A DNA stretch of 64,000 bases, from the NCBI RefSeq assembly GCF_022374895.2, contig NZ_CP092423.2:2418001-2482000 (forward strand), given 5' to 3'. The translations under genes and the position numbers were made by a program. Every line of letters starts with the position of its first letter. The stretch's first letter is position 1. Under the pieces are notes generated by a model. The model was not told the DNA's origin. It saw nothing but the letters and a program-made list of their open reading frames with translations, and did no database searches. Positions 46,154 to 57,287 of the stretch are shown here, one piece after another. Origin of the DNA: Mycobacterium lentiflavum. GTDB taxonomy: Bacteria > Actinomycetota > Actinomycetes > Mycobacteriales > Mycobacteriaceae.

Positions 46154-49100
46154 GTGACCGACTCAATCAGCGGCGAAGCCGGCGCCAGGGCCTATCCCAA
46201 GCTGGCCGGGGGAGCCCCCGACTTTCCGGCGCTCGAACTCGAAGTCCTCGACTACTGGACCCGCGACGACACCTTCCGGGCCAGCATCTCGCAGCGCGAC
46301 GGCGCCGAAGAGTACGTGTTCTACGACGGGCCGCCGTTCGCCAACGGGCTGCCGCACTACGGACACTTGCTGACCGGGTATGTGAAAGACATCGTCCCGC
46401 GCTACCGCACCATGCGGGGCTACAAGGTGGACCGCCGCTTCGGCTGGGACACCCATGGGCTGCCCGCCGAACTCGAAGTCGAACGCCAGCTGGGCATCAC
46501 CGACAAGTCCCAAATCGACGACATGGGCATCGCCGCCTTCAACGAGGCCTGCCGGGAATCGGTATTGCGCTACACGGCCGAATGGCAGGCCTACGTCACC
46601 CGCCAGGCGCGCTGGGTCGACTTCGACAACGACTACAAGACGCTTGACCTGCCCTATATGGAGTCGGTGATCTGGGCGTTCAAACAGCTGTGGGACAAGG
46701 GCCTGGCCTACGAGGGTTACCGGGTGCTGCCGTACTGCTGGCGCGACGAAACCCCGTTGTCCAACCACGAATTGCGGATGGACGACGACGTCTACCAAAG
46801 CCGCCAGGACCCGGCCGTGACGGTGGGTTTCCCGGTAGCAGCCGGTGGTGCCCCGAAAGGATTAGCCGGCGCTTACCTGCTGGTGTGGACGACCACGCCG
46901 TGGACGCTGCCGTCGAACCTGGCCGTTGCCGTCAACCCCGAGGTGACCTACGTCCAGGTCACCGTCGGGGACCGGCGCTTCGTGCTGGCCGAGTCGCGCC
47001 TGGCGGCCTACGCAAAAGAACTCGGTGAAGAGCCCGAGATACTTGGCACCTATTCGGGCGCCGACCTGCTGGGCACCCGCTACCTGCCCCCGTTCCCGTA
47101 TTTCATGGACCCAGAACCAGGGCGAGCCAAGGCGTTTCAGGTGCTGCCGGGCGACTTCGTCACCACCGACGACGGCACCGGAATCGTGCACATGGCGCCG
47201 GCCTACGGTGAGGACGACATGGCGACCACCGACAAGGTGGGCATCGTGCCGGTCACGCCGGTCGACTCCAAGGGCCGCTTCGACGTCACGGTCCCGGATT
47301 ACCAGGGGCAGCACGTCTTTGATGCCAACCCGCACATCATCCGCGACCTGAAGAACCAGAGCGGTCCGGCGGCGGTGAACCAGCCGGTACTGATCCGTCA
47401 CGAAACCTACGAGCATCCCTACCCGCACTGCTGGCGATGCCGCAATCCGCTGATCTACCGGGCGGTATCGTCGTGGTTCGTCTCGGTCACCGAATTCCGG
47501 GATCGCATGGTGGAACTCAACCAGCAGATCACCTGGTACCCCGAGCACGTCAAGGACGGCCAGTTCGGTAAGTGGCTGCAGGGCGCGCGTGACTGGTCGA
47601 TCTCGCGAAATCGCTACTGGGGCAGCCCGATTCCGGTGTGGAAATCCGATGACCCGGCCTACCCGCGCATCGACGTCTACGGCAGCCTCGACGAGCTGGA
47701 GCGGGACTTCGGGGTGCGGCCCACCAACTTACACCGGCCCTACATCGACGAACTCACCCGGCCCAACCCTGACGATCCTTCCGGAAACAGCACGATGCGG
47801 CGCATTCCCGACGTGCTCGACGTGTGGTTCGACTCGGGATCGATGCCGTATGCCCAGGTGCACTTCCCGTTCGAGAATGCGGACTGGTTCGCGGGCGGGG
47901 CGGCCGGAGAGGGTGGGCACTATCCGGGTGACTTCATCGTGGAATACATCGGGCAGACTCGTGGCTGGTTCTACACGCTGCATGTGCTGGCCACCGCGCT
48001 GTTCGACCGGCCAGCCTTCAAAACCTGTGTGGCACACGGGATTGTGCTCGGATCCGACGGGCAGAAGATGAGCAAGTCGCTGCGCAACTACCCCGACGTC
48101 AGCGAGGTGTTCGACCGCGACGGCTCCGACGCGATGCGCTGGTTCCTGATGGCCTCACCGATCCTGCGGGGCGGCAACCTGATCGTCACCGAACAGGGCA
48201 TCCGCGAGGGTGTGCGCCAGGTGTTGCTGCCGCTGTGGAACGCCTACAGCTTCCTGGCTCTTTACGCGCCGAAAGTCGGCACCTGGCGTACCGATTCGGC
48301 ACACGTGCTGGACCGCTACATCCTGGCGAAGGTGGCCGTGCTGCGCGACGAGCTCACCGACTCGCTGGAGGTCTGCGACATCTCCGGGGCCTGCGAGCAG
48401 CTGCGCCAGTTCACCGAGGCGCTGACGAATTGGTATGTGCGACGGTCACGTTCGCGGTTCTGGGAGGAAGACACCGACGCGATCGACACCCTGCACACCG
48501 TGCTGGAGATGACCTCGCGACTGGCGGCACCGCTGCTGCCGTTGATTACCGAGATCATCTGGCGTGGTCTGACCGGCGAACGTTCGGTGCACCTGACGGA
48601 TTGGCCGCAGGCCGGCGCGCTGCCCGCGGACGCCGATCTGGTGGCCGCGATGGACCAGGTTCGCGAGGTGTGCTCGGCAGCGTCGTCGCTGCGCAAGGCC
48701 AAGAAGTTGCGGGTGCGGCTGCCACTGCCGAAACTGACTGTGGCGGTGGAGGATCCGCAGCAGCTGGTGCCATTCACCGACTTGATCGCCGACGAGCTCA
48801 ACGTCAAGCAGGTGGAACTGACCGACGCGATCGACACCTACGGCCGCTTCGAGCTCACCGTCAACGCCCGGGTGGCCGGGCCGCGGCTGGGCAAGGACGT
48901 GCAGGCCGCGATCAAGGCGGTCAAGGCCGGCGAGGGCGTCGTCAACCCCGACGGCACCTTGACCGCCGGGCCCGCGGTGCTGCAGCCCGAGGAGTACAGC
49001 TCGCGGCTGGTGGCCGCCGACCCGGAGTTCACCGCGGCGCTGCCCGGGGGCGCCGGCCTGGTGGTGCTGGACGGCACGGTGACCCCGGAGCTGGAGGCCG

Positions 49101-49336
49101 AAGGTTGGGCCAAGGACCGGATCCGCGAGCTGCAGGAGTTGCGCAAGTCGACCGGACTGGACGTCTCGGATCGCATTCGCGTCGTGATGTCGGTGCCCGC
49201 CGAACGGGCCGACTGGGCGCGCGCGCACCGCGACCTGATCGCGGGTGAAATCCTGGCCACCAGTTTCGAATTCGGCGATCTAGTGGATGCGGCGGAGATC
49301 GGCGACGGCGTGCGGGTCGAGATCGCCAAATCCTGA
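46154..49336 (+). CDS. ileS: Isoleucyl-tRNA synthetase
   Basis: A 1060-residue class I aminoacyl-tRNA synthetase that charges tRNA-Ile. The ATP motif is [13 protein letters not shown] (HYGH form of HIGH) near residue 68 and the second is [11 protein letters not shown] (KMSKS) near residue 640. The editing insertion lies between them ([18 protein letters not shown], residues about 415-432). A long C-terminal anticodon-binding and extension region follows. Length and sequence follow M. tuberculosis IleS, which belongs to the longer eukaryote-like type often insensitive to mupirocin. GTG 46154 with AGGAG about 11 bases upstream fits the T-box platform; a longer reading from 46064 would cover the T-box itself and is rejected. 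Confidence 0.96.
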   Translation: MTDSISGEAGARAYPKLAGGAPDFPALELEVLDYWTRDDTFRASISQRDGAEEYVFYDGPPFANGLPHYGHLLTGYVKDIVPRYRTMRGYKVDRRFGWDTHGLPAELEVERQLGITDKSQIDDMGIAAFNEACRESVLRYTAEWQAYVTRQARWVDFDNDYKTLDLPYMESVIWAFKQLWDKGLAYEGYRVLPYCWRDETPLSNHELRMDDDVYQSRQDPAVTVGFPVAAGGAPKGLAGAYLLVWTTTPWTLPSNLAVAVNPEVTYVQVTVGDRRFVLAESRLAAYAKELGEEPEILGTYSGADLLGTRYLPPFPYFMDPEPGRAKAFQVLPGDFVTTDDGTGIVHMAPAYGEDDMATTDKVGIVPVTPVDSKGRFDVTVPDYQGQHVFDANPHIIRDLKNQSGPAAVNQPVLIRHETYEHPYPHCWRCRNPLIYRAVSSWFVSVTEFRDRMVELNQQITWYPEHVKDGQFGKWLQGARDWSISRNRYWGSPIPVWKSDDPAYPRIDVYGSLDELERDFGVRPTNLHRPYIDELTRPNPDDPSGNSTMRRIPDVLDVWFDSGSMPYAQVHFPFENADWFAGGAAGEGGHYPGDFIVEYIGQTRGWFYTLHVLATALFDRPAFKTCVAHGIVLGSDGQKMSKSLRNYPDVSEVFDRDGSDAMRWFLMASPILRGGNLIVTEQGIREGVRQVLLPLWNAYSFLALYAPKVGTWRTDSAHVLDRYILAKVAVLRDELTDSLEVCDISGACEQLRQFTEALTNWYVRRSRSRFWEEDTDAIDTLHTVLEMTSRLAAPLLPLITEIIWRGLTGERSVHLTDWPQAGALPADADLVAAMDQVREVCSAASSLRKAKKLRVRLPLPKLTVAVEDPQQLVPFTDLIADELNVKQVELTDAIDTYGRFELTVNARVAGPRLGKDVQAAIKAVKAGEGVVNPDGTLTAGPAVLQPEEYSSRLVAADPEFTAALPGGAGLVVLDGTVTPELEAEGWAKDRIRELQELRKSTGLDVSDRIRVVMSVPAERADWARAHRDLIAGEILATSFEFGDLVDAAEIGDGVRVEIAKS

Positions 49337-49424
49337 CCGCGGACGTCGCGGTGGCACGCCGCGCTGCCTGTCGTCAGCAAGCGGTAGCGTCCGGTTAGGG
49401 GAAACCAACACGGGAGAGGCGTCG

Positions 49425-50645
49425 TTGCGGATACTGGGCGTGTTCCGGGTGCACAACGGTGCCGACGTCTTGCCCCGCGTCCTGGACGCGTTGGCCGGGT
49501 GGTGCGACGACATCTACGCAATCGACGACCGCAGCACCGACGACAGTGCGGAGATCCTGCGCCGGCACCCCGCGGTGACCAACCTGGTGCGGGCCCGCCC
49601 CGACCTGCCCCGGACGCCGTGGCTGATCCCCGAACCGCCCGGGCTGGAACTGCTGTACCGGATGGCCGATTTCTGCCGGCCGGACTGGATCGTGATGATC
49701 GACTCCGACCAAATCGTCGAGGCGGACGTCGATATCCGCGAGGTATTGGCGGGCACGCCGGACGACGTCGCGGCGCTGATGTGCCCGATGATCCCGGCCT
49801 GGAACGACCCGGATTATCCGGACATGATCCCCGTGATGGGAACGGCGGAATCGGTGCGCGGGCCGTTCTGGCGGTGGCGACCCGGGCTGCGGGCCGGCAC
49901 CCGGGTGATCCACAACCCGCACTGGCCCGCCAATATCACCGAGCACGGCCGCATTGGCCTGGTGAACGAGATCCGGTTGCACCACACCGGATGGGCAACC
50001 CTGGCCGAACGGATCGGCAAGGTCGAGCACTACCGCAAGATCGATCCGGACTCCGAGTTGAACTACGGCGTGCCCTACGACCGCGCCCTGCTGTTCGGCT
50101 ACGCCTATGAGGAGATCGAACTGCTCAAGGCCGACTACCGGCGTCGGGTGCGTGGCGACTTCGACCGGGCCGAGCCGGGCACCCGGCTACCCATCGATCG
50201 CGACAGCCTGGCGGTCGGTTCCGGCTACGGACGCCGGGCCGCGTCGTTTCATCCCGGCGTCGACTTCGCCGCGGATCCCGGCACCCCGATCCATGCGGTG
50301 ACGTCGGGAACCGTCTCGGCCGTGCGCGATCTCGGCCCCGACGGGCTTCGGTCGGTCACCGTCTCGTGCCGCGACCTCGAGACGGTCTACGTGTTCCGTC
50401 CGGGCGACGAGAGCCGGATCGCCGTCGACGACCGGGTGGCCGCGGGAGCACGGATCGGCGCCCTCGGCCCGGAAACCCAATCCCGAGACGGCTTCTTGCA
50501 TTTCGAGGTTCGCGTCGACGGTGAGCACACCAGTCCGGTCCGCTATCTGGCCAACTTGGGGTTGCAACCGTGGCCTCCGGCCGGCCGCCCGCGACCGGTG
50601 TCGGGGACCTTCCCGGCGTCCTCGCCGTGCACGATCACCGGGTGA
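49425..50645 (+). CDS. Glycosyltransferase 2 fused to degenerate M23 (LytM-like) domain
   Basis: A 406-residue two-domain protein. Residues 1-255 are GT2-like: [35 protein letters not shown], and [11 protein letters not shown] with a DSD metal site. Residues about 260-390 resemble an M23 zinc endopeptidase fold: the zinc pair FHPGVDFAA (His-x3-Asp), the [16 protein letters not shown] strand, and [10 protein letters not shown]. The second His of the HxH motif is kept, but the first, catalytic His is Phe, and the usual Tyr-x-His of the active site reads YVF, so peptidase activity is unlikely. There is no signal peptide. Start TTG 49425 follows GGGAGAGG. It lies 88 bases after ileS, overlaps the convergent unknown gene by 11 bases, and is not part of the M. 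tuberculosis order. Confidence 0.72.
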   Translation: MRILGVFRVHNGADVLPRVLDALAGWCDDIYAIDDRSTDDSAEILRRHPAVTNLVRARPDLPRTPWLIPEPPGLELLYRMADFCRPDWIVMIDSDQIVEADVDIREVLAGTPDDVAALMCPMIPAWNDPDYPDMIPVMGTAESVRGPFWRWRPGLRAGTRVIHNPHWPANITEHGRIGLVNEIRLHHTGWATLAERIGKVEHYRKIDPDSELNYGVPYDRALLFGYAYEEIELLKADYRRRVRGDFDRAEPGTRLPIDRDSLAVGSGYGRRAASFHPGVDFAADPGTPIHAVTSGTVSAVRDLGPDGLRSVTVSCRDLETVYVFRPGDESRIAVDDRVAAGARIGALGPETQSRDGFLHFEVRVDGEHTSPVRYLANLGLQPWPPAGRPRPVSGTFPASSPCTITG

Positions 50646-51654
50646 GCTGTTCGAGCTGTTCGAGCAGCCCGCGTGCGGACCGAATCGCCGAGCGGACCTC
50701 CTGTAGCACCTTGGCAGGATGCTGCTCGTCTTTTTCGCCGAGCCGGTTGTAGCGCTCGACGCCGAAACTCGCTGATGCCACCCGTATCCCGAACGGCACC
50801 GCCAACGATCGCAGCGCCTCGAAGTGCAGGTAGTGGCCCACCGGTTGGCCGGTCACCATCAGACACGACGAGCCACGCATGCCTACCGTCCGAGCGGCGA
50901 AGGTGTAGGTGTCCGACGAGTTCGCCCGGCGACGGTCCGGATCCGGCGATGGCGTCTCGAGCAGCGTGATCGGCACACCGAGCTCGTTGCTCGCCGGCGC
51001 GAAGCGCCATACCGTCTCGTCGCCCTGCGGCTTGCCGACCCGCCCGCGCACATGCTCCATCAGCTCGCGGGTGTCGAGCCCGAACGCGTCGGCCGCGCCG
51101 AAGGCCATCAGCTCGAATTCGGTGCGGGCACCCGGCGCACACGCGTCGATCGCATCCTGCTCGGAGTCGAGCACGGGCCGGGACGCGGCGGCCAGCACCA
51201 CGTGGCCGACGCGGCGGCCGGTGGCGATCTCACGCGCATACCGGGCGCGCAGCAGGTTGGTGTATCGCGCGCCGCCGATGACCAGGATGTGATCGAAATC
51301 CGTTCCTTCAGGCAAGGTTTCGCCCGTCACGCCCAACGCGGCCGTCGCCGCCTCGATCCTGTCTTGCTGCGCGGCAGGCAGGGGCAACCGAGGGATCAGC
51401 CACCTGGCCGCGCCTGCGGCGTCCTGGCTGCTGAGCCGTTCCGCGGCGGCTGCGCGGGCCCGGCCCCGATAGTCCCACGCGTTGCTGAACTCGTCGAGGA
51501 ACGCCAGCCGGTCGCTCAGGCTCAGTCCGTCAGGGATGGCACCGCCGAACAGCCCGACGAGCTCGGCCAGCGCGGGGTGGGCAGACCACGACGCGACCTG
51601 CTGCTCGAGCTCAAAGGTGTCGATCGCGGCAGACCCGGCATGTGGCGAACACAC
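50635..51654 (-). CDS. Unrecognised conserved protein, possibly DUF218-like
   Basis: A 339-residue soluble protein I cannot assign firmly. The N-terminal third is helical and Ala-rich. From about residue 120, [20 protein letters not shown] looks like a Rossmann-type strand with a turn; near residues 240-285 [17 protein letters not shown] followed by [20 protein letters not shown] resembles the pattern of DUF218/SanA-YdcF proteins (S-x-T, then VT and an aromatic/His helix). The final 40 residues are charged and helical. Start GTG 51654 is the longest reading. It is divergent from the sugar epimerase gene and convergent with the GT2-M23 fusion, so a surface carbohydrate role is possible, but this is context only. 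Confidence 0.5.
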   Translation of the reverse strand: MCSPHAGSAAIDTFELEQQVASWSAHPALAELVGLFGGAIPDGLSLSDRLAFLDEFSNAWDYRGRARAAAAERLSSQDAAGAARWLIPRLPLPAAQQDRIEAATAALGVTGETLPEGTDFDHILVIGGARYTNLLRARYAREIATGRRVGHVVLAAASRPVLDSEQDAIDACAPGARTEFELMAFGAADAFGLDTRELMEHVRGRVGKPQGDETVWRFAPASNELGVPITLLETPSPDPDRRRANSSDTYTFAARTVGMRGSSCLMVTGQPVGHYLHFEALRSLAVPFGIRVASASFGVERYNRLGEKDEQHPAKVLQEVRSAIRSARGLLEQLEQLTR

Positions 51655-51824
51655 GTGACGTTCTCTGTTCCTTCGAAAGCTGGGCGCTCGTTGGGCGATT
51701 CACAACGTACCGCCAATCCGCGGCACCCATCGCGCACTTCACGGAATTTGCATTAGCGACAAATCCGGCCCGTGCAATGGCTAGGATGCGCCACAACACG
51801 CATATGACGGGAGAGCGGAAAGTC

Positions 51825-52775
51825 GTGCGAATTCTCGTAACTGGCGGGGCGGGCTTCCAGGGCAGCCATCTGTCGGAGGCCCTGCTCGCCATCGGACACC
51901 AGGTGACCGTCCTCAACACGTTGTCCATTGCTGCCAAGGAAAATCTGCGTAGTTTCCAGATGAACGAATCGGCGGACGTCGTATTCGGTTCCGTGACCGA
52001 TTGGGAGTTGGTCAGCAAGACCGCGCGCGACCACGACGTCATTTTCCACCTGGCGGCAAATGTAAACGTGGACAAGTCACTTGACGATCCTCGAAGCTTT
52101 CTCGAGACCAATGTGATGGGCACGCACCACGTTCTCGAGGCCGCACGCGAATACGGTTCGCGAGTCATCTTCGCGTCGACCTGTGAGGTGTACGGAGACG
52201 GTCACAGCCTGGCCCCCGATGCGCTGCTCGACGAAACGGCAGAACCGAGACCGAACAGCCCATACGCCGCGTCGAAGGCCGCCGCCGACCGGCTGTGTTA
52301 CTCGTACTTCCGCTCGTATGGCATGGACATCGCGATTGTTCGTCCGTTCAACATCTTTGGTGAGCGACAGAAAAGTGGAGCCTTCGGCGCGCTGATTCCG
52401 ATCCTGGTGCGCCGCGCCATCGCCGGTCAGGACCTCACCGTCTTCGGCGACGGCTCCGCGACGCGCGACTACCTCCACGTCAGCGATGCGGTGGACGCCT
52501 ACCGACTGGTGCTCGACACCCCAGATCTCAAGGGCCGCGCGATCAACTTCGCCAGCGGCACCAATACCCGGGTACGCGACATCGCCGAATACATCGCCGC
52601 GAGATTCCACACCCGAGTGGTCAACGGACCCGCGCGCCCGGGCGAAGTGAGCCGATTTCCCGCCAGCATCGCGCTGGCACGCAGCATCGGGTTCGCGCCG
52701 AAGGTCGACATCTGGGCAGGCATCGACCGCTACATCGCGTGGGCCAAGGAGCAGCCGCAGCAACTAGTCGGCTAG
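51825..52775 (+). CDS. NAD-dependent nucleotide-sugar epimerase/dehydratase
   Basis: A 316-residue extended SDR enzyme. VRILVTGGAGFQGSHLSEAL gives the NAD site; FASTCEVYGDG holds the catalytic Ser/Thr; SPYAASKAAADRLC near residue 148 gives Tyr-x3-Lys; RPFNIFGERQ and the segment RDYLHVSDAVDAY are typical of UDP-glucose 4-epimerase/dTDP-glucose dehydratase relatives. Substrate unknown. GTG 51825 is chosen because GGGAGAG is nine bases upstream and the protein starts right at the first strand; ATG 51804 adds seven residues but lacks a ribosome-binding site. It overlaps the end of the convergent methyltransferase gene by 12 bases. It belongs to the block between ileS and dinX. Confidence 0.8.
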   Translation: MRILVTGGAGFQGSHLSEALLAIGHQVTVLNTLSIAAKENLRSFQMNESADVVFGSVTDWELVSKTARDHDVIFHLAANVNVDKSLDDPRSFLETNVMGTHHVLEAAREYGSRVIFASTCEVYGDGHSLAPDALLDETAEPRPNSPYAASKAAADRLCYSYFRSYGMDIAIVRPFNIFGERQKSGAFGALIPILVRRAIAGQDLTVFGDGSATRDYLHVSDAVDAYRLVLDTPDLKGRAINFASGTNTRVRDIAEYIAARFHTRVVNGPARPGEVSRFPASIALARSIGFAPKVDIWAGIDRYIAWAKEQPQQLVG

Positions 52776-53336
52776 TTTGACCGCGCGCCAGCGCAGCCGA
52801 CCGCCGCGCACCTCGACCTCGACGTGGCCGAATCCCGCCGCGCGCAAGCGATCCGGCAGGGTGTCCGGCGAGACGGTGTTGCAGATGTCGCGAAAATGCA
52901 GGATCCGGAAGCGCAGCGAGTTCACGCTGTCGCTGCCGGCGAACACCCCGCCGGGGCGCAGCACCCGGAAAGCTTCGGCGAACAACCGGTCCTGCAGTTC
53001 GACCGTCGGCACGTGGTGCAGCATCGTGAACGACACCACCGAGCTGAACTCGTCGTCCGGCAACCCGGTCGCAGTGGCGTCGCCGTTGATGATTCGCGCC
53101 CGGTCGCCGTAGCGGCGCTGCAGTCGCTGCGCCATCGGCGTGTCGATCTCCACCGAGGTGAGCTTCGGCGTCTTGTCGAGCAGCACCCGCAGGATCGCGC
53201 CGTAACCGGGCCCGATCTCCAGGGTGTTGTCGCCCAAGTCAACGTCGGCCAGCGCCCAGGGCAGCAGATCATCTTCGACTGCTTTAGCCCAGCGCTGCGA
53301 GCTGCAGATCCGGCGATGCGCGAGGTTCATGGCCAT
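52764..53336 (-). CDS. Class I SAM-dependent methyltransferase
   Basis: A 190-residue methyltransferase of the Methyltransf_11 type. Motif I is NTLEIGPGYGAIL near residue 37, followed by TSVEID (acidic residue for SAM ribose), INGDATATGLPDDEFSSV near residue 85, and RVLRPGGVFAGSD near residue 129. The substrate is not known; a small-molecule or lipid acceptor is likely because the protein is short. Two in-frame ATGs exist; 53336 (MAMNLAHRR) is preferred over 53369 because homologous proteins tend to start there, though neither has a clear ribosome-binding site. It is divergent from dinX, with 40 bases between. Confidence 0.77.
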   Translation of the reverse strand: MAMNLAHRRICSSQRWAKAVEDDLLPWALADVDLGDNTLEIGPGYGAILRVLLDKTPKLTSVEIDTPMAQRLQRRYGDRARIINGDATATGLPDDEFSSVVSFTMLHHVPTVELQDRLFAEAFRVLRPGGVFAGSDSVNSLRFRILHFRDICNTVSPDTLPDRLRAAGFGHVEVEVRGGRLRWRAVKLAD

Positions 53337-53376
53337 GCGGAAAACGTTAGCCCAGTAGCGCAATAGCATTTATCGG

Positions 53377-54795
53377 ATGGAGTCGCGTTGGGTCCTGCAC
53401 CTGGACATGGACGCGTTCTTCGCCTCCGTCGAGCAGCTCACCCGCCCGACGCTGCGAGGCCGGCCGGTGCTGGTCGGCGGGCTGGGCGGCCGGGGGGTGG
53501 TGGCCGGGGCGAGTTACGAGGCGCGGGTGTTCGGGGCGCGCTCAGCCATGCCGATGCACCAGGCCCGCCGGATGATCGGTGTGACCGCGGTGGTGCTGCC
53601 GCCGCGCGGCGTGGTGTACGGGGTGGCCAGCCGGCGGGTGTTCGACGTAGTACGCGCCGTGGTTCCGGTCGTCGAGCAGCTGTCCTTCGACGAGGCGTTC
53701 GGGGAGCCGCCGCAGCTCGCCGGGGCGTCCGCGGCGGACGTCGAGCGGTTCTGCGAGGGGTTGCGGCGACGAGTGCGCGACGAGACCGGGTTGATCGCCT
53801 CGGTGGGCGCCGGCTCGGGCAAGCAGATCGCCAAGATCGCCTCCGGGCTGGCCAAACCCGACGGCATCCGGGTGGTCGGGCGCGCCGAGGAACGGTTGCT
53901 GCTCGACGGGCTGCCGGTGCGGCGGCTGTGGGGAATCGGCCCGGTCGCCGAGGAGAAGCTGAATCGGCTCGGCATCGAGACGATCGGGCAGCTGGCCGCG
54001 CTGACCGACGCCGAGGTCGCCAACATCCTGGGCGCGACGGTCGGCCTGGCGCTGCACCGGCTGGCCCGCGGCATCGACGATCGCCCCGTCGCCGAGCGCG
54101 CCGAGGCCAAGCAGATCAGCGCCGAATCCACCTTCGCGGTCGACCTGACCAGTCTCGAGCAGTTGCACGATGCGATCGCTCCGATCGCCGAGCATGCCTA
54201 TCAGCGGCTGCTGCGCGACGGTCGCGGCGCCCGCACCGTCACGGTGAAGCTGAAGAAGTCCGACATGAGCACGCTGACCCGCTCCGCGACCTTGCCGTAT
54301 GCGACGACGGAGTCCGGCGCGCTGGTCGCGCTGGCCCGGCGACTGCTGCTCGATCCGCGCGAGGTCGGGCCGATTCGTCTACTCGGCGTTGGGTTTTCTG
54401 GGTTGAGCGACGTGCGCCAGGAGTCGCTGTTCCCGGACCTCGAGCTCGCGGCGCCGGAACCGGAGGCGCAGCACTTTGTGCAAACGGTAACGCAGACCGC
54501 GACCGACGCGATGTTCGCCCCCGAGGCCTCGCCGTGGCGGGTCGGCCTCGACGTCGAGCACCGCGAACTCGGGCACGGCTGGGTGCAGGGCGCCGGCCAC
54601 GGCGTCGTCACTGTGCGGTTCGAAACCCGAAGCAGCGGGCCGGGCGTCGCCCGGACGTTTCCCGCCGACACCGCCGATCTCGTCGGCGCCAACCCGATCG
54701 ATTCGCTGGATTGGCCGGACTACCTGGGCGAGCTGCGCACCGGGGCCACCGCCGAGGCCTCAGCCCCAGCGGGCGATGACGTCGCCGACCGGTGA
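53377..54795 (+). CDS. dinX: DNA polymerase IV (Y family)
   Basis: A 472-residue DinB-type translesion polymerase matching M. tuberculosis DinX (Rv1537). Catalytic acidic residues are in [14 protein letters not shown] near residue 10 and SFDEAF near residue 105; [20 protein letters not shown] is the dNTP-binding region; [21 protein letters not shown] is the characteristic palm motif; [17 protein letters not shown] is the helix-hairpin-helix. The little-finger domain follows from about residue 240. The C-terminal 80 residues are a mycobacterial extension. It overlaps the convergent ansA gene by 36 bases at its 3' end. Confidence 0.93.
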   Translation: MESRWVLHLDMDAFFASVEQLTRPTLRGRPVLVGGLGGRGVVAGASYEARVFGARSAMPMHQARRMIGVTAVVLPPRGVVYGVASRRVFDVVRAVVPVVEQLSFDEAFGEPPQLAGASAADVERFCEGLRRRVRDETGLIASVGAGSGKQIAKIASGLAKPDGIRVVGRAEERLLLDGLPVRRLWGIGPVAEEKLNRLGIETIGQLAALTDAEVANILGATVGLALHRLARGIDDRPVAERAEAKQISAESTFAVDLTSLEQLHDAIAPIAEHAYQRLLRDGRGARTVTVKLKKSDMSTLTRSATLPYATTESGALVALARRLLLDPREVGPIRLLGVGFSGLSDVRQESLFPDLELAAPEPEAQHFVQTVTQTATDAMFAPEASPWRVGLDVEHRELGHGWVQGAGHGVVTVRFETRSSGPGVARTFPADTADLVGANPIDSLDWPDYLGELRTGATAEASAPAGDDVADR

Positions 54796-55686
54796 GCCCG
54801 CGGCCAGCGCGGCCATCAGCAGCACCCGGGCCTGCGGCGGCCGCAACCGTGGCACCAGCACGGCACCGGCTTCGACCAGGTCGTGGCCGGGGCCGTAGCC
54901 CGCGCTGACCCCGCCGCCGGGGACCCGGGTGGACACCCCGACGACGATCCCGTTCGCGCAGTGCCGGCGCACGCCGTCGACCACCGCGGCCCCGGCATTG
55001 CCCGAGCCCAGCGCCTCGAGCACGACGGCCCGCGCTCCAGCGCCCACGAAGGCGTCCAGCGCCACCGAGTCGCTGCCCAGATAGGCCGCGACGATGTCGA
55101 CCCGCGGCGCTTCGGCCGCCCGCAGCTCACCGAGGTAGGGACGGAGTTTGGCGCCGTTGAGTGCCACGCCGCCCGGCGTCGTGCCGACCAGCTCGCCGGC
55201 GAAGCCGCTCAGGTCCTGGGTGGCCACCTTGTGCATGCCCAGCGGTTGCAGTACCCGCCCGGCGAAGGACACCAGCACACCGAGGCCGCGCGCGGCCGGA
55301 CTGGCCGCCACCGCCACCGCGTCGCGCAGGTTGGCGGGCCCGTCGGAGTCCGGGGCGTCGGCGCTGCGCATCGCGCCGGTCAGGACGACCGGCGGACTGC
55401 CGGAGTAGGTGAGGTCGAGCCACAGCGCGGTCTCCTCCATGGTGTCGGTGCCGTGCGCGACGACCACGCCCTGGGCGCCGTCGGCGACCGCGACCCGCAC
55501 CGCATCGCCGATCCGGTCCCAGTCGGGCATCGTCAGTTCCGAGCTGTCCACCGCCATCAGGTCGACGACGTCGACGTCGAGGCCGGCGGTGAGGTCGGAC
55601 CCGGTGCGGCTGGGGCGGCGCACGCCGTCGGCGCCGGTGCTGGTCGAAATCGTGCCGCCGGTGGCGATGACGGTGATGCGGCCCAT
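54760..55686 (-). CDS. ansA: L-asparaginase
   Basis: A 308-residue type I/II asparaginase that hydrolyses L-asparagine to aspartate and ammonia, matching M. tuberculosis AnsA (Rv1538c), which supports nitrogen supply and acid resistance. The first catalytic Thr is in VIATGGTIS near residue 10, the second in [13 protein letters not shown] near residue 90, and [19 protein letters not shown] near residue 120 holds the conserved Met-Arg-x-x-Asp. Start ATG 55686 gives [11 protein letters not shown]; an upstream reading to 55731 adds 15 residues of no family resemblance. The 3' end overlaps dinX. Confidence 0.93.
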   Translation of the reverse strand: MGRITVIATGGTISTSTGADGVRRPSRTGSDLTAGLDVDVVDLMAVDSSELTMPDWDRIGDAVRVAVADGAQGVVVAHGTDTMEETALWLDLTYSGSPPVVLTGAMRSADAPDSDGPANLRDAVAVAASPAARGLGVLVSFAGRVLQPLGMHKVATQDLSGFAGELVGTTPGGVALNGAKLRPYLGELRAAEAPRVDIVAAYLGSDSVALDAFVGAGARAVVLEALGSGNAGAAVVDGVRRHCANGIVVGVSTRVPGGGVSAGYGPGHDLVEAGAVLVPRLRPPQARVLLMAALAAGSPVGDVIARWG

Positions 55687-55761
55687 AGCCGAATCATTCC
55701 GCACCTGCCGGGGCGGCGAGGCCGCACCCAACGGAGCCGGGCGCTAGGGGATGATGGGGAG

Positions 55762-56364
55762 GTGCCCGAAGAACCAACAGGATCGGCCGAGCCGGTGACG
55801 TCCGCGGCGCAGGCCGAAACGTCCGGGGAAGTGGCAGAGCCCGAAGCACCCGCGCCGCCGTCCGCTCCGAGGCGGCTGCGGCTGCTGTTGTCGGTCGCGG
55901 CCGTCGTGCTGGCGCTCGACGTCGTGACCAAAGTGCTCGCCGTCCGACTGCTGCCGCCTGGACAGCCGGTGTCGATCATCGGCGACACGGTGACCTGGAC
56001 GTTGGTGCGCAATTCCGGGGCCGCATTCTCGATGGCGACCGGCTACACCTGGATGTTGACACTGATCGCCACCGGTGTGGTGCTCGGCATTTTCTGGATG
56101 GGCCGGCGGCTGGTGTCGCCGTGGTGGGCGGTGGGCCTCGGCATGATCCTCGGCGGCGCCACCGGCAACCTGGTGGACCGCTTCTTCCGCGCGCCGGGAC
56201 CGCTTCGGGGCCATGTCGTCGATTTCTTGTCGATCGGCTGGTGGCCGGTGTTCAACGTCGCGGACCCGGCCGTGGTCGGCGGCGCGATCCTGCTGGTCGT
56301 GCTCTCGGTGTTCGGCTTCGATTTCGACTCGGTAGGTCGTCGTAAGCCCGACCGCACCACATGA
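55762..56364 (+). CDS. lspA: Lipoprotein signal peptidase II
   Basis: A 200-residue membrane aspartyl protease that removes signal peptides from diacylated prolipoproteins, homologous to M. tuberculosis LspA (Rv1539). Four membrane helices are visible. Conserved motifs are [29 protein letters not shown] with the first catalytic Asp, and [11 protein letters not shown] with the second. A 40-residue Ala/Glu/Pro-rich cytoplasmic N-terminal extension precedes the first helix. GTG 55762 follows GGGGAGG almost directly. The stop overlaps the next gene (ATGA). Confidence 0.94.
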   Translation: MPEEPTGSAEPVTSAAQAETSGEVAEPEAPAPPSAPRRLRLLLSVAAVVLALDVVTKVLAVRLLPPGQPVSIIGDTVTWTLVRNSGAAFSMATGYTWMLTLIATGVVLGIFWMGRRLVSPWWAVGLGMILGGATGNLVDRFFRAPGPLRGHVVDFLSIGWWPVFNVADPAVVGGAILLVVLSVFGFDFDSVGRRKPDRTT

Positions 56365-57287
56365 CCAACCGCTCGATGCCCGTTCCGGAGGGATTGGCGG
56401 GCATGCGTGTCGACGCCGGGCTGTCGCGCCTGTTGGGCCTGTCCCGCAGCGCGGTGGCGGCCATCGCCGAGGACGGCGGCGTCGAACTCGACGGTGTGCA
56501 GGCGGGCAAGTCAGACCGACTGACACCCGGCGCCTGGCTGGAGGTGCGGTTGCCCGAGGCGCCGGCGCCGCTGGAGAACACGCCCGTCGAGATCGAGGGC
56601 ATGGCCGTCCTGTACTCCGACGACGACATCGTCGTCGTCGACAAGCCGGCGGCGGTGGCCGCGCACGCCTCGGTGGGCTGGAGCGGGCCGACCGTGCTCG
56701 GCGGCCTGGCCGCCGCGGGCTACCGGATCACCACGTCGGGTGTGCACGAGCGGCAGGGCATCGTGCACCGCCTCGACGTGGGGACCTCCGGGGTGATGGT
56801 GGTCGCGATCTCTGAACGGGCCTACACCGTGCTCAAGCGGGCGTTCAAACAGCGCACCGTCGACAAGCGCTACCACGCTCTGGTGCAAGGACATCCGGAC
56901 CCGTCCAGCGGGACCATCGACGCGCCGATCGGACGGCATCGTGGCGGGGAGTGGAAGTTCGCGGTCACCCAGAACGGTCGGCACAGCGTCACCCACTACG
57001 ACACCGTCGAAGCGTTCGTCGCCGCCAGCCTGCTCGACGTGCACCTGGAAACCGGTCGCACCCACCAGATTCGGGTGCATTTCGCCGCGTTGCACCATCC
57101 GTGCTGCGGCGACCTCGTCTACGGCGCCGACCCAAAACTCGCGAAAAGGCTTGGCCTGGAACGTCAATGGCTGCACGCGCGGTCGCTGGCGTTCGCCCAT
57201 CCGGCCGACGGGCGGTGGGTGGAATTCGTCAGCCCCTACCCGGCCGACCTGCACCACGCGTTGGGTGTGCTGCGCGACGAGGGCTGA
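56361..57287 (+). CDS. RluD-family rRNA pseudouridine synthase
   Basis: A 308-residue pseudouridine synthase matching M. tuberculosis Rv1540. An S4-type RNA-binding domain is at residues about 14-75 ([20 protein letters not shown]). The catalytic motif is [16 protein letters not shown] near residue 133 with the essential Asp; [10 protein letters not shown] near residue 233 is the second family motif. It should convert specific uridines in 23S rRNA to pseudouridine. It is translated together with lspA (ATGA overlap), an arrangement also found in other bacteria. Confidence 0.92.
   Translation: MTNRSMPVPEGLAGMRVDAGLSRLLGLSRSAVAAIAEDGGVELDGVQAGKSDRLTPGAWLEVRLPEAPAPLENTPVEIEGMAVLYSDDDIVVVDKPAAVAAHASVGWSGPTVLGGLAAAGYRITTSGVHERQGIVHRLDVGTSGVMVVAISERAYTVLKRAFKQRTVDKRYHALVQGHPDPSSGTIDAPIGRHRGGEWKFAVTQNGRHSVTHYDTVEAFVAASLLDVHLETGRTHQIRVHFAALHHPCCGDLVYGADPKLAKRLGLERQWLHARSLAFAHPADGRWVEFVSPYPADLHHALGVLRDEG

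Noticed and set aside
53388..54779. Second long plus-strand frame inside dinX
   Set aside because: It is the +2 frame of dinX, extremely Arg/Ala-rich, and without motifs.
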